DNA of 64,000 nucleotides from JACQFK01 sp041482015. GTDB taxonomy: Bacteria; Planctomycetota; MHYJ01; JACPRB01. Each line of letters opens with the position of its first letter. The first letter of the stretch is position 1. Below, piece by piece: positions 33,772 through 43,170 of the stretch. A program made the position numbers and the translations under genes. Where the stretch lies: positions 1 to 64,000 of the forward strand of contig JBGPCZ010000001.1 of NCBI GenBank assembly GCA_041482015.1, in the 5' to 3' direction. The notes under the pieces were generated by a model. The model was given only the letters and a program-made list of their open reading frames with translations. It was not told the origin of the DNA and searched no databases.

Positions 33772-34302
33772 ATGAAGGCGTTGACGGTGGTCCTGGCACT
33801 GCTTGTGGCGGCTCCAGCCCAGGACGAGCTCAAGCCGGGGTTGATCGGGGAATACTACGCCCTCGAGGGCGAGGTGCAGGATTTCCCCACGATCGCGGCC
33901 GACAAGAAGCCCGCCGTCCGACGCATCGACAAGCAGGTCAACTGGGACGCGACGGCCGATAAGTTCGCGGGGACGGACCTGTCGGATCATTTCTATGCCC
34001 GCTGGACAGGCCTCATCCGGATCCCCAAGGACGGCAAGTTCACCTTCTTCACCGAGAGCGACGACGGCTCGCGGCTCTGGATCGGCGGGAAGCTCGTGGT
34101 CGACAACGGCGGCCTCCACCCGATGGAGGAGAAGAGCAACGATGTGGAGCTCAAGGCGGGCGACACCGAGATCAAGATCGACCTGTTCGAGAACGACGGC
34201 GAGGTCGGGATCAAGCTTTCGTGGGAAGCCGCCGGTATGGCCAAGGAAATCGTGCCCGACAAGGCGCTGTTTCACAGGAAGGACAAGGACCTGGACAAGT
34301 AG
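33772..34302 (+). CDS. Secreted PA14-domain protein
   Basis: 176 residues: signal peptide MKALTVVLALLVAAPAQ and then essentially one PA14 domain. Hallmarks are 'GLIGEYYALEGEVQDFP', 'FYARWTGLIRIPKDGKFTFF', 'SDDGSRLWIGGKLVVDNGG' and 'EIKIDLFENDGEVGIKLSWE'. PA14 folds bind carbohydrates, often with calcium through the DDGSRLWI loop. A stand-alone PA14 protein is probably a binding module. It is monocistronic; convergent with the DUF1080 gene, with a strong hairpin between them. Confidence 0.88.
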   Translation: MKALTVVLALLVAAPAQDELKPGLIGEYYALEGEVQDFPTIAADKKPAVRRIDKQVNWDATADKFAGTDLSDHFYARWTGLIRIPKDGKFTFFTESDDGSRLWIGGKLVVDNGGLHPMEEKSNDVELKAGDTEIKIDLFENDGEVGIKLSWEAAGMAKEIVPDKALFHRKDKDLDK

Positions 34303-34362
34303 CAGGAGATATGTCGGAGCGACAAACGCCCACCAAGGGAATCATTCAGGCCACCGACATAG

Positions 34363-34428
34363 CCATGGCGCAGGAGATGAGGGGATAACCCACCTCCCCT
34401 CTTCATCACCCGATCTCCTGAGCCGTGG
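34363..34428. terminator. Long hairpin between convergent genes
   Basis: The outer arms ccatggc (34363-34369) and gccgtgg (34422-34428) pair with one G-T, then caggagat (34371-34378) and atctcctg (34413-34420) pair perfectly, then gagggg with cccctc. It lies between the stops at 34302 (+) and 34476 (-), so a bidirectional terminator or processing hairpin is likely. The left arm shares 'ggagat[a/g]aggggat' with the element at 16381. Confidence 0.6.
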
Positions 34429-34475
34429 AGACGAGCCGGGGCTTGGAGTGATCTGGGACCGCTCCTTACGACCTG

Positions 34476-35150
34476 TTACTTATCTCCCTTGAGTTCCTTG
34501 ATGTAGATGTTCTTGAACCAGAGCTCGTCGCCGTGGTGCTGGAGTTCGATCGGGCCCGTGGCCGGGACCGGCTTGTCCGGATCGGCCTTGCGCTCCCAGT
34601 AGTTCTCGAGCACCGTGTTGTCCACGACGTGCTCGCCGTTCAGCCACACGTTCACGATCTCGCCCTTCATGGTAATCCGGAACGTGTTCCACTCCCCGAT
34701 CGGCTTGTCGGCGCATTTGAGCGGGTCCTTGGCGTGCTTCTGGTTGTTGTAGAGGCCGCCGGAGCCCACCTTGTTCTTGTTGAAATCCCAGATCTGGACC
34801 TGGGGCTGGCCGCGAAGATAGATCCCGCTGTCGCCGCCCGCCTTGATCTTCCAGTCGACCCACATCTCGAAGTCGCCGTAGTCCTTTGCGGTCTGGAGGC
34901 TCTGCCCCTTGCCGTCGTAGTGGATCACGCCCTCCTGCACGGTCCAGTGCGGGAGGTACTTCTCGTTCGCGGCCTTGACCTGCGCCGCGTACTTCTCGGG
35001 GTCCTTGTCGCGCTTCGGGAGTTCGATGAGTCCCTGCCAATTGGCCAGGTCCTTCCCGTTGAAGAGCGGTGTGAATCCCGCATACGGATCGGAGGGGGCG
35101 GAGCTGCAGGCCGCCAGCGAAAGGAGGCCCAGCATGAGAGTGGTGCGCAT
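34476..35150 (-). CDS. DUF1080 lipoprotein (3-keto-disaccharide hydrolase family)
   Basis: 224 residues; lipobox SLAAC in MRTTLMLGLLSLAACSS predicts a lipid anchor. A single DUF1080 domain fills the rest: 'GFTPLFNGKDLANWQG', 'VIHYDGKGQSLQTAKDYGDF', 'MWVDWKIKAGGDSGIYLRG', 'GEWNTFRITMKGEIVNVWLN' and 'GPIELQHHGDELWFKNIYI'. Characterised relatives cleave 3-keto-glucosides formed by sugar 3-dehydrogenases, which would fit the PVC dehydrogenases next door (inference). It lies 37 bp downstream of the PVC-ThuA fusion in the same direction, so probably one operon. Confidence 0.9.
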   Translation of the reverse strand: MRTTLMLGLLSLAACSSAPSDPYAGFTPLFNGKDLANWQGLIELPKRDKDPEKYAAQVKAANEKYLPHWTVQEGVIHYDGKGQSLQTAKDYGDFEMWVDWKIKAGGDSGIYLRGQPQVQIWDFNKNKVGSGGLYNNQKHAKDPLKCADKPIGEWNTFRITMKGEIVNVWLNGEHVVDNTVLENYWERKADPDKPVPATGPIELQHHGDELWFKNIYIKELKGDK

Positions 35151-35187
35151 CGTTGTTTCTCCTTCGACTGGATACTATACGGAGCCG

Positions 35188-38100
35188 TCAATCCCGCAGC
35201 GTCACGCCGTCCGTAACGAGCGGCTTGAAGCGGTCGACCGGCTCGCCGGCGGCCCAGGCGAAGCCGCGCACGATCAGAAGGCGCACCAGCGGGTCATCGA
35301 ACGTCCACGTGTAGTGACCCAGCAGCGTGCCCCAGACGCGGCCCTTCTCGTGCTTCCGCGTCCAGATCATCGGCTGCGGCTTGCCATCCTCGACCGCCGT
35401 CGCGAGGACTTCCACCTTCGACAGGTCGCCAACGAGCGGCCAGTACGTCTCGTCCTCCAGGTGCAACTCCCCGATTCCCCGCGTGAGCGCATGCTCCGCG
35501 GGCTTGAGGTCGAGCGCACCGTGGCGGTACTTCGTCTTGCCGGGTTCCCAGGAGAGGCCGATCCGCTCGGCCAGCTTGAGAGGTTCCTTGTCGGGGATGC
35601 ACGCCGAGTGCAGGAGCGCCAGGCCGCCGCCGCGCGCCAGGTAGGCGTCGAGATTCGCGTATCGATCGTCATTCCAGGATTTTCCGTCCATGAAGAAGAA
35701 GACCATCAGGTCGGCCTTCTCCCAGTCCTCCTTCGACGGCTCCTTGAACGCGGTCGTCAGCGTCACCCCGGCCTGCTTCGCGACCAGGTCCTTCCACTTC
35801 GCGACACAGGCGGGATAGTCATGCTCGCCCGGCCCGTGATCCTTTGGACCCGTGACGAGGGCGATCCGGATCGCGCGCGGCTTCCCAGGCCCCGTGTCGG
35901 TCGCGAGATTCAGGGCCTTCTCCACCTCCGCGCGGCTCCTCGCCGGCGGCCCGGCCTGCTTCTCCTGCATCAGGAACGCCAGCAGGTCGCGCAGCTTGTC
36001 GTCCCCCAGCGCCTTGTAGCCGTCGGGCATGAGCGAGATCGCGCTCACTCGCAACTCCTTGATCGCGCTTCGGTCGAGGATCGTCTCCTTCGCCTCGGCG
36101 TTCACCAGGCGGATCTTGTCCGGCCCCTCGGGAAACACCACGCCCGAGAGACGGTCGCCGTTCTTCAACTCGAGGAGGTGGTTCACGTAATCGGGATTGA
36201 TCGTCGCGCTCGGCTCGAGGATTTCGCGGAGGATCCGCGCGGGCTCCCAATGGATGAGGTTCGTCAAGTCGGGCGCCGCCTTCCCCCCTTCGCCGCGGAT
36301 GGAGTGGCAGAGCACGCACTTCGCCTCGCCGGTGAAGAGCGCCTTCCCGCGCGCCCAGTCGCCTCCCGGTCCCAGCGGCGACGCGGCGGCCGCCTCGACC
36401 GGCCGCGGCGGGCGGTGCGAGGGGGCCCAGGGGACGAGGAGCTGCTCCAGGCGCAACGGGAACTCGTGCGGGTTCAGATCCGTGGAGCACGCGGTGTGCA
36501 ACGACGTCCCCTTTCCGCCCGTGGGCACCCCGATCGTCAGCGCCAGCGGATCTTTCCCCGGCTTCACCACGACCGACGCTTTCTTCTCCGACGTGATGCC
36601 GTTCAGAGTGATCGCGCCTTCCGATTCGAAGCGGATCGATTGCATTTCCGGCGACGGCGCGAGCTGCGTCCGCAGCGTCAGCCACCCCGGCTTCTCGAGC
36701 ACCGCGAGGAACGCCTCGTGCTCGGCCGATCCCTTCGTGAAACCACGGACGACGTCGAAGTCCGGATGGGGGAGCCAGCCGCTCCACGCCGGCTCCTGCT
36801 TCCCCTCTGCCGTCCAGCTCGCCTCGACTCCCTGGAGCGTGTAGGCCAGATCGATTTCCCCGAGGGTCAGCGCGTAGGTTGCGAGCCACGGATGGGACGC
36901 GGTCGTGAGCGTCACCGTCCGGCGGTCGTCGGAAAGCCGGATCGCGGCGACCTTCAGGGTCGCGCGCGGGCAGCGCTTCTGCTCGTCGACGACCTTGTAG
37001 GGCGGGTGAAGCACTTCGCGCCGGTCGGCCGCGCTGACGAACTCGCCGAACACGATGGTCGCGTCCTTGATCGCGTCGACCGGCCGGTCGAAGGCGACCT
37101 TGACCTCAAGCGGCCCCGAAGGCCACGCGATTACCGGCTGGGGCGCCTGCCGATCCGTATGGACGATCTTGAAGAGAGCGCCTTCGCCCTTCGGTCCCGT
37201 TCCCCAGTCAGGCAGCCCGCTGTGACAGGTGAGAACAAGGTCTCCCTTGGGAGAGATCGCGCTATCGATGCTGAGCATCCTCTGGCAGCCGATGAGGAAT
37301 GGCTTGCCGACGTATCCCGCGGGCGTCTTGACGAGCGGGACGCGCCAGAGCTTGCCGCGCGATTCGCCCACGACGATCGCGTCGCCCTCCCACGCCGCGG
37401 GGCCGAACGATTTCCGAGACTCGGTCGCCTCGTTAAACTTGAGCCCGCAGGTCGACTGGTGCTGCGGTCCGAACTGCACGATCGCCGGATCGTCGATCGC
37501 ACCCGGCAGGTGCTTCGCGTGGCGAGGCGGGAATCCATAATGGCGGCCCGGAAGGATCTGAAGGAGTTCGTCGAGCGGATTGCCGCCGGGCAGCCACGTC
37601 TCGCCCTCCTGGTCGGTTGCGAAGAGGTCGCCGTGGCGGTTGAACGCCATGCCGATGGTGAACCGAACGCCGGTGCAGACAATCTCGCGGCTCTTCCGGT
37701 CCGGCGACACGCGCAGGACCGTGCCGCGCTCGCTCTTGATGTCGTAGTGGCCCTTGCCTTCCTTGTCGACGAGGTATGCGTTCGCATAGTTCGCGCAGCC
37801 AAGGCCGAAATAGAGGCTTCCGTCCTTCGCGAGCGCGAGACCGATCGTGTCGACGCCCTGGGGAATCTCCGTCCATCCGCTCGCCACGGTCTCGCACACG
37901 TCCGGCACGCCGTCCCCGTCCGTGTCGCGGATGAGCGACACCTTCCCTTTTGAGGCGACGTAGACGCCCTCCTTCGCGATCACGAGGCCGATCGGCCCGC
38001 GGAAGTCGCCTTCGTTCTTGTACCAGTAGGGTTGCACCGTGTCCTCGAGGCCGTCGCCATCGGTGTCGACGAGGACATGCAACCGGCCGTCGTAGCCGAG

Positions 38101-39021
38101 GGCGAACAGGCGCCCGTCGGGCGCGTACTCCAGCGTGTTGATGTTCGTCAGCGTGACCGGCAGCTTCTTCACCGTGAAACCGGGGACGACCATCTGGACG
38201 GGAGGCGGCGCCTCGTACGCCAGCACCTCGCCCTTCAGAAGCGACGGATACTTCTTCTTGAGGTAGGCTTCGACCGCGCGAAGTTCCTTCTCGGGCAGCG
38301 CCTGGCTGTAGACCAGGACCTCGGCGAGGTCGCCGTGGAGAAAGCCCGAGTCGGACGTCGGCGCCGCGGTGTTGCTGTAGTGCCGCGCGCCGAGGCGGAA
38401 CTCGGCGAAACTGGCGGGCGCGTCGCCGCGGCCGGCGTGGCCGCTGAATTCCCCGTCCGCGTGGAGCCGAACCGTTCCGGGTCCTCCCAGCGAGGCGGTC
38501 AGCGAGACGACGTGGAACGAGCCCATCGGGGCGGCCTTCGCCAGCAGGTTCCGCTCTCCCTGGAAGGACGCGCCCTCGACATTGACCGTGGCGAACGTGT
38601 CCTGTCCCCGGCCCCCGAGGTCGATGTTCACGCCCGTGAGGTAGTCGTTCTTCCCCGGCGCATTCGTGCTCAGGAGCGCGCGGTAGCCGCCCGCGTTGGA
38701 ATGGGCCGCGCCCACCAGGATCACGGTGAACTTCGCGAACGGTGCTTCGGGCCCCTTTCCGGTGATCCGGGACTCGCGACCGTCGAATCTCACGACCGAG
38801 ACGCCTCCCTGGGTCTTGAATCGCGGATGGCCCGTCGCGGTGAGATCACGCTTGTGGCCGCTCGCGTCGGGCCACGTCTTGACCGCCTCGTTATCGGCAA
38901 GCTTGAGCCGCGTCGCGTCGAACCAGAGCTCCAGGCCGGCCGTTCCCGGGAGCTCGCGATCGGCCCAGTCCTCGGGCTGCTGGGCGGCCAGGAGCACGAG
39001 GGGCGCGGCGTGGATCATCAT
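35188..39021 (-). CDS. LamG / PVC dehydrogenase / c-heme / ThuA fusion protein
   Basis: 1277 residues; aaggaaggg precedes the two ATGs at 39021/39018, and the short hydrophobic start (MMIHAAPLVLLAAQ) is a weak signal peptide. Order: concanavalin/LamG-like domain (about 30-260, 'GTAGLELWFDATRLKLAD', 'LAEVLVYSQALPEKELRAVE'), PVC propeller (about 290-620), linker and beta-domain, PVC heme domain C902-VL-C905-H906 ('GKAAPDLTNL', 'EILEPSATINPDYVN'), and a C-terminal ThuA/trehalose-utilisation-like class-I amidotransferase fold (about 1045-1260, 'DLMVFFFMDGKSWND', 'GGGLALLHSACIPD', 'WGTLLGHYTWTFDDPLVR'). Recognition, oxidation and a ThuA activity thus lie on one chain. Confidence 0.88.
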   Translation of the reverse strand: MMIHAAPLVLLAAQQPEDWADRELPGTAGLELWFDATRLKLADNEAVKTWPDASGHKRDLTATGHPRFKTQGGVSVVRFDGRESRITGKGPEAPFAKFTVILVGAAHSNAGGYRALLSTNAPGKNDYLTGVNIDLGGRGQDTFATVNVEGASFQGERNLLAKAAPMGSFHVVSLTASLGGPGTVRLHADGEFSGHAGRGDAPASFAEFRLGARHYSNTAAPTSDSGFLHGDLAEVLVYSQALPEKELRAVEAYLKKKYPSLLKGEVLAYEAPPPVQMVVPGFTVKKLPVTLTNINTLEYAPDGRLFALGYDGRLHVLVDTDGDGLEDTVQPYWYKNEGDFRGPIGLVIAKEGVYVASKGKVSLIRDTDGDGVPDVCETVASGWTEIPQGVDTIGLALAKDGSLYFGLGCANYANAYLVDKEGKGHYDIKSERGTVLRVSPDRKSREIVCTGVRFTIGMAFNRHGDLFATDQEGETWLPGGNPLDELLQILPGRHYGFPPRHAKHLPGAIDDPAIVQFGPQHQSTCGLKFNEATESRKSFGPAAWEGDAIVVGESRGKLWRVPLVKTPAGYVGKPFLIGCQRMLSIDSAISPKGDLVLTCHSGLPDWGTGPKGEGALFKIVHTDRQAPQPVIAWPSGPLEVKVAFDRPVDAIKDATIVFGEFVSAADRREVLHPPYKVVDEQKRCPRATLKVAAIRLSDDRRTVTLTTASHPWLATYALTLGEIDLAYTLQGVEASWTAEGKQEPAWSGWLPHPDFDVVRGFTKGSAEHEAFLAVLEKPGWLTLRTQLAPSPEMQSIRFESEGAITLNGITSEKKASVVVKPGKDPLALTIGVPTGGKGTSLHTACSTDLNPHEFPLRLEQLLVPWAPSHRPPRPVEAAAASPLGPGGDWARGKALFTGEAKCVLCHSIRGEGGKAAPDLTNLIHWEPARILREILEPSATINPDYVNHLLELKNGDRLSGVVFPEGPDKIRLVNAEAKETILDRSAIKELRVSAISLMPDGYKALGDDKLRDLLAFLMQEKQAGPPARSRAEVEKALNLATDTGPGKPRAIRIALVTGPKDHGPGEHDYPACVAKWKDLVAKQAGVTLTTAFKEPSKEDWEKADLMVFFFMDGKSWNDDRYANLDAYLARGGGLALLHSACIPDKEPLKLAERIGLSWEPGKTKYRHGALDLKPAEHALTRGIGELHLEDETYWPLVGDLSKVEVLATAVEDGKPQPMIWTRKHEKGRVWGTLLGHYTWTFDDPLVRLLIVRGFAWAAGEPVDRFKPLVTDGVTLRD

Positions 39022-39084
39022 TGAGGGCCCTTCCTTCCGAGTAATCTTGCCATCGGGAACGCCCGGGGTTAAGGTTTAGTTCAC

Positions 39085-41199
39085 ATGCCTTGGGACTCCG
39101 AGCGGCTCCGACGCCTCCTCCGCGCGGTCCTCGTGGGCTCGCTCGCCGGGACGGTCCTCCTCCTCTTCGTCGCGATCGTGCTGAAATCCTTCGGAGAGCT
39201 CCGAACCCACGTCCTCTTCACCCTGCTCGGCCTCGTCGTCGGCGCGATCCTCGGCGACATCGCGCTGGGGACCCTCTCGAGCATGCCGCTCCGCTCGAAG
39301 GCCTCCCTCGGTTTCATCGTGATCTCGCAGGCATGGTACTACCTGATCGTCTGGACCCCCTGGAAGACGGACAAGTCGACCTGGCGCTTCTGGTGGGCGT
39401 GCGTCGTCGCCTCCGTCACCTCCGCCCATCTCCTCGCCCTCTGGAAGGTGATCGGGATCAAGGCGGATGGGGTGGAACGGATCACCCTGTGGAGCGCCGC
39501 CGTCGCCGGGGCTCTCATGCTCAGCCTCGGCTTCCACCGGGAACTCCCCTACACGCCCGGGCCGCTGACGATCTGGCCGGTCTCGATCGTCCAAGGCCTG
39601 TCGATCCTGGGCTCGATCATCCTCTGGCGGCGATGGGCGCGCCGCACGGGGACGCCGCGGCCGATGGCGCGATGGGCCCGGGTCTCGTGGATCCTCGCCT
39701 CGCACGCGGCGCTCTTCATGGCCGGCTGGTACATCGGCGGGGCCGGCATCGAGCCCCCCAGCCCGTTCGAAAGCATGCCCTCGGCCCTCGCGGGAATGCC
39801 GCCCGAACAGGTGGACGCGCAGGTCCGCCTGGATCTCGAGAAGCTGAGGTCCATCCTGGCCGGGCTCGACGACCTCACGAGGAAGGCGGCGGACCTCCAC
39901 AAGGACATGTCGGCCCGGCGGAAGTCCGACCAGCGCGAATTCTACACGCCCGAGGAGGAGGACCAGGTCCGCTGGCATTTCGTCTCCTATCTCTCCCTCC
40001 GCACGGCGCTCCTCCGCCTCGTGGCCACCTACGCGAACTTCGAGAGCGTGAAGTCGCCCGAGTCACAGGCCCGCTGTTTCATGGTCGGGTACGCCGCCGC
40101 CGCGGCCGCCTTCGAGAAGGCGCTGGTCCTCCTCAAGGCCTATCGCGACGATGCTCTCATCATCCGCAAGCTGAACGAGAGAGAGCCGCTCTGGGGGCTG
40201 GACGCCGGGATGTTCGACCAGATCCGCGCATCGGCCGCCAGCTCGCGGAACCTCGACAAGTTCGAGGAGATGGGGGCGTTCTACGAGGCCCGGCGCCCGG
40301 AGTGGCGCGACCTCAAACCCTGGACGGACGCCGACTTCGCCTGGCTGGACGACCGCATCGTGCGGGGCACCCAGTACGTCAAGGCAAACGGCTTGAGCCG
40401 GCCCAAGGTCTGGCTCGACGCGCTCGCCAACCGCATCAAGGACGACGCCCACCGCCCCATCTACTCCGCCCAGTCGAAGATCTCCACCGTGATCGGCGAC
40501 TTCCGCGTGGTCCAGGACCCGCCCTTCATCACGATCCCGCAGATCGAGGCGGAGATCGGCCCGCGCCTCCGGCCGGGCGACATCTTCCTCGAGCGGCGCA
40601 ACTGGTTCATGTCGAACGCCTTCCTCCCGGGCTTCTGGCCCCACAGCGCGCTTTACCTCGGAACGATCGACGATCTCCGGCGCCTGGGGATCGCGGACCA
40701 TCCCGAGGTGCGCAAGCGGCTCCCCGAGTACCTGAAGAAGGCCCCCGACGGGAGAGACCACACGGTGCTCGAGGCGGTGAGCGAGGGCGTGGTCTTCAAT
40801 TCGCTGACGGAGTCGATGCACGCGGACTACGTGGCGGTGCTTCGCCCCCGCCTGACGGACGCGCAGATCGGGCAGGCGATCGTGAAGGCCTTCAGCCACC
40901 AGGGGAAGCCCTATGACTTTGAGTTCGACTTCTTCACGTCGGACAAGCTGGTCTGCACGGAGCTCGTCTACCGCTCGTACGAGGGGCTGATCCACTTCGA
41001 TCTCGTGCGCGTGATGGGCCGGGACACGCTCCCGGCCGTCGAGATCGCGCGGAAGTACTTGAAGGAGAAAGGGACGGAACAGCGCCAGCTCGATCTTGTC
41101 CTCTTCCTCGACGGCGACAGCAAGACGAAGTGCGCGCGTCTCGCCGGCGACGACGCCTTTTTCACCACCCTCACCCGCGAGGGAGCCTTCGGCGAATAG
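39085..41199 (+). CDS. 7-TM membrane protein with C-terminal YiiX-like papain-fold hydrolase
   Basis: 704 residues. The first ~235 residues contain about seven hydrophobic helices ('VLVGSLAGTVLLLFVAIVL', 'LLGLVVGAILGDIALG', 'LGFIVISQAWYYLIVW', 'WILASHAALFMAGWYIGG'). A helical/coiled region follows (about 245-490). The C-terminal ~190 residues are a permuted NlpC/P60 (YiiX/YaeF, PF05708-type) domain: 'RPGDIFLERRN', H520 in 'WPHSALYLG', 'HTVLEAVSEGVVFN' and C624 in 'LVCTELVYRSYEG', giving the Cys/His pair. Members act on amide or thioester bonds of lipid or peptidoglycan substrates. The stop (TAG) abuts the stop of the opposite gene with no gap. Confidence 0.8.
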   Translation: MPWDSERLRRLLRAVLVGSLAGTVLLLFVAIVLKSFGELRTHVLFTLLGLVVGAILGDIALGTLSSMPLRSKASLGFIVISQAWYYLIVWTPWKTDKSTWRFWWACVVASVTSAHLLALWKVIGIKADGVERITLWSAAVAGALMLSLGFHRELPYTPGPLTIWPVSIVQGLSILGSIILWRRWARRTGTPRPMARWARVSWILASHAALFMAGWYIGGAGIEPPSPFESMPSALAGMPPEQVDAQVRLDLEKLRSILAGLDDLTRKAADLHKDMSARRKSDQREFYTPEEEDQVRWHFVSYLSLRTALLRLVATYANFESVKSPESQARCFMVGYAAAAAAFEKALVLLKAYRDDALIIRKLNEREPLWGLDAGMFDQIRASAASSRNLDKFEEMGAFYEARRPEWRDLKPWTDADFAWLDDRIVRGTQYVKANGLSRPKVWLDALANRIKDDAHRPIYSAQSKISTVIGDFRVVQDPPFITIPQIEAEIGPRLRPGDIFLERRNWFMSNAFLPGFWPHSALYLGTIDDLRRLGIADHPEVRKRLPEYLKKAPDGRDHTVLEAVSEGVVFNSLTESMHADYVAVLRPRLTDAQIGQAIVKAFSHQGKPYDFEFDFFTSDKLVCTELVYRSYEGLIHFDLVRVMGRDTLPAVEIARKYLKEKGTEQRQLDLVLFLDGDSKTKCARLAGDDAFFTTLTREGAFGE

Positions 41200-43080
41200 C
41201 TACTGGTGCCACTCCCCGGTGAACGGTTTGTAGAACTGCTTCCACTCCCGTTCGTGCCAGACGGGGATGGAGGGATTCCCCTCCTGGCCCAGCGCATCGA
41301 CCGCGACGATGTAGTAGCGCCGCGAATTCTTTCCCGCCTGCGGATCGCTGAACTTCGTCTCGACGATCGCGTCGGCCGTCAGGCGTGCGATGGGCTCCTT
41401 GTCGAACCGTCCGTCCATGCGGTAGACGCGGTACCCTTTGATCCCCTTCTCTGGGTTCGCCGCCCACTTGACGTGACAGGCAGGGGTCTCCTCCTTCGAG
41501 AAGACCCACTGCGGCATCGACGGGATCGTGAAGACCGACTCGGAGGGCCCGCCTTCTGCCTTGTCGGCCAGCGCGCGGACGCGATAGGCGTAGACGGCGA
41601 ATCGGTACGCCTTCCCGGTCTCGTCGCGCTCCTCCTTGCCGAAGTCGCGACTCCAGATCGGCTTCCCTAGATCGGCTTTCTCTTCCAGGTTGACGCTCCG
41701 ATCCACGAACGCGAATCCCTCAACCGGCTTCTCGGTCACCTTTCTGAACTCCCCGACCGCCGTGAACGCGCCGACCGACGGCTCGTCGAGCGTCGGCGTG
41801 CGCGACTTGAGCCGCTTGAGCTGGTCCTCCGTCAGGACCTCGACGCGGGCCCGCTCGACCACGTAGGTCAGTGGCTTATCCGCCGCAAACAGCACGTCCT
41901 TCGCCTTCGGCGGCACCTTCCACGTCACCTCGACCTCCTTGGCGGAGATCACCGAGACGACGACGTCCTCGGGGGTGCGCGGTTTCGTCCGGGCCGGGGC
42001 GCTGATGCCGTGGAGCCCGCGGGGGATCTCCGCACAGCGGTAGCTCCAGATCTGCTGCTCGCGCGGCTTGCTCGTGCAATCCTCCAGGTAGATCAGATTC
42101 CGTTCCGGCACGGCGATGAGCACGCGGGCGCGGTTGCCGGACGGATCGGGCTCGCGCGCTGGCTTCTTCCGGTTCCAGACGTTGTTCCCGACGTCGAACA
42201 CCCACGTCTCGAGCGTGGACTTCGCCTCTTCATCCTTCCCTTCCACGATCTTGACCACGGCAATCACGTTCTCGCTCGCCTCATCGTACGCGAGCACGGC
42301 GTCGTTCTTGTCGGTCGGAGGCTGGACCTTCGGTTTCAGGTCGCGCCACTCGTTCTTCTCGTAGTCATAGGCCCACGTGTGCGGGTCGTCCGTGAACTGG
42401 GAGCCGAAGAGGATGTGGAGCTTGTGGAGCGGATCGTACGCCATGTTGCCGCCGCTCCGGAAGTCGGGCTCCTTCGCCGGCTTCATCGAGGTCCAGGTGT
42501 TCTCGTAGGGGTCGTACACGATCGTCCCCTCTCTGGACCCTTCGCCGCCGAAGATGACGGCCACCTGGTTCTGGGCATCCCAGCTGGCGCAGCGAAGCGG
42601 CGCAAGCCGGGGCTGCGGGAATGGCCGCCGGTTTCGCCAGAGGTTGGTCTCGAGATCGTAGGTCCAGACCGAGGCCTGGTTCATGTAGATCTCGCGGCTC
42701 CACTGCCAGCCGTGGCTCCCGCTGAACGACGGGAAACGGATGTAGCGGTTGATAATCGGGTCGAACAGGTTCTGCTGCGCACAGCAGACGCCCGGCGGTC
42801 CGGAGTTCGGCTCCTTGAGCGTCCACTTCCACGTCTTCGGGTCGACGATCCACACCTCGGAGTGCTGCTCCCCGCCACCCCCTTGGTTGTGGCCGCCGTA
42901 GCGAAGGATGACCTCGTGCTTGGAATCCCAGGCACAGTGGCCCTCGTACCCGAGCCTCGGCGACGTGGGCGATGCCTCGACGGGCGTCTCCTTGACCCAG
43001 GTGTTCTCCGCATGCTTCGGCCAGTCCTGGGCGCGGCCCACGGAGGCGGCGAAAAGGAGCGCGACGACGAGCTTTCTCAT
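41200..43080 (-). CDS. Secreted Kelch-propeller / fibronectin-III protein
   Basis: 626 residues; signal peptide MRKLVVALLFAASVGRAQ. Residues about 40-340 form Kelch/galactose-oxidase-like blades, each with a 'W.YD...W' core ('SEVWIVDPKTWKWTLKEP', 'ASVWTYDLETNLWRNRRP', 'GTIVYDPYENTWTSMKP', 'HTWAYDYEKNEWRDLKP', 'TWVFDVGNNVWNRKKP'). Two fibronectin-III-like segments follow (about 365-510, 'EVEVTWKVPPKAKDVLF'; about 525-620, 'GIKGYRVYRMDGRFDKEP'). No copper-oxidase residues could be confirmed, so a binding function is likelier. It is monocistronic and convergent with the 7-TM gene: the two stops are adjacent (tag|cta). Confidence 0.82.
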   Translation of the reverse strand: MRKLVVALLFAASVGRAQDWPKHAENTWVKETPVEASPTSPRLGYEGHCAWDSKHEVILRYGGHNQGGGGEQHSEVWIVDPKTWKWTLKEPNSGPPGVCCAQQNLFDPIINRYIRFPSFSGSHGWQWSREIYMNQASVWTYDLETNLWRNRRPFPQPRLAPLRCASWDAQNQVAVIFGGEGSREGTIVYDPYENTWTSMKPAKEPDFRSGGNMAYDPLHKLHILFGSQFTDDPHTWAYDYEKNEWRDLKPKVQPPTDKNDAVLAYDEASENVIAVVKIVEGKDEEAKSTLETWVFDVGNNVWNRKKPAREPDPSGNRARVLIAVPERNLIYLEDCTSKPREQQIWSYRCAEIPRGLHGISAPARTKPRTPEDVVVSVISAKEVEVTWKVPPKAKDVLFAADKPLTYVVERARVEVLTEDQLKRLKSRTPTLDEPSVGAFTAVGEFRKVTEKPVEGFAFVDRSVNLEEKADLGKPIWSRDFGKEERDETGKAYRFAVYAYRVRALADKAEGGPSESVFTIPSMPQWVFSKEETPACHVKWAANPEKGIKGYRVYRMDGRFDKEPIARLTADAIVETKFSDPQAGKNSRRYYIVAVDALGQEGNPSIPVWHEREWKQFYKPFTGEWHQ

Positions 43081-43170
43081 GCAATCCCCCTGATTACCGT
43101 ACGCCCGGTCGACGCAACCCTGCTGCTCCGGTCAGCGTTACTAAGTCATCCCCTCTGGAGGAAAAGGCCT

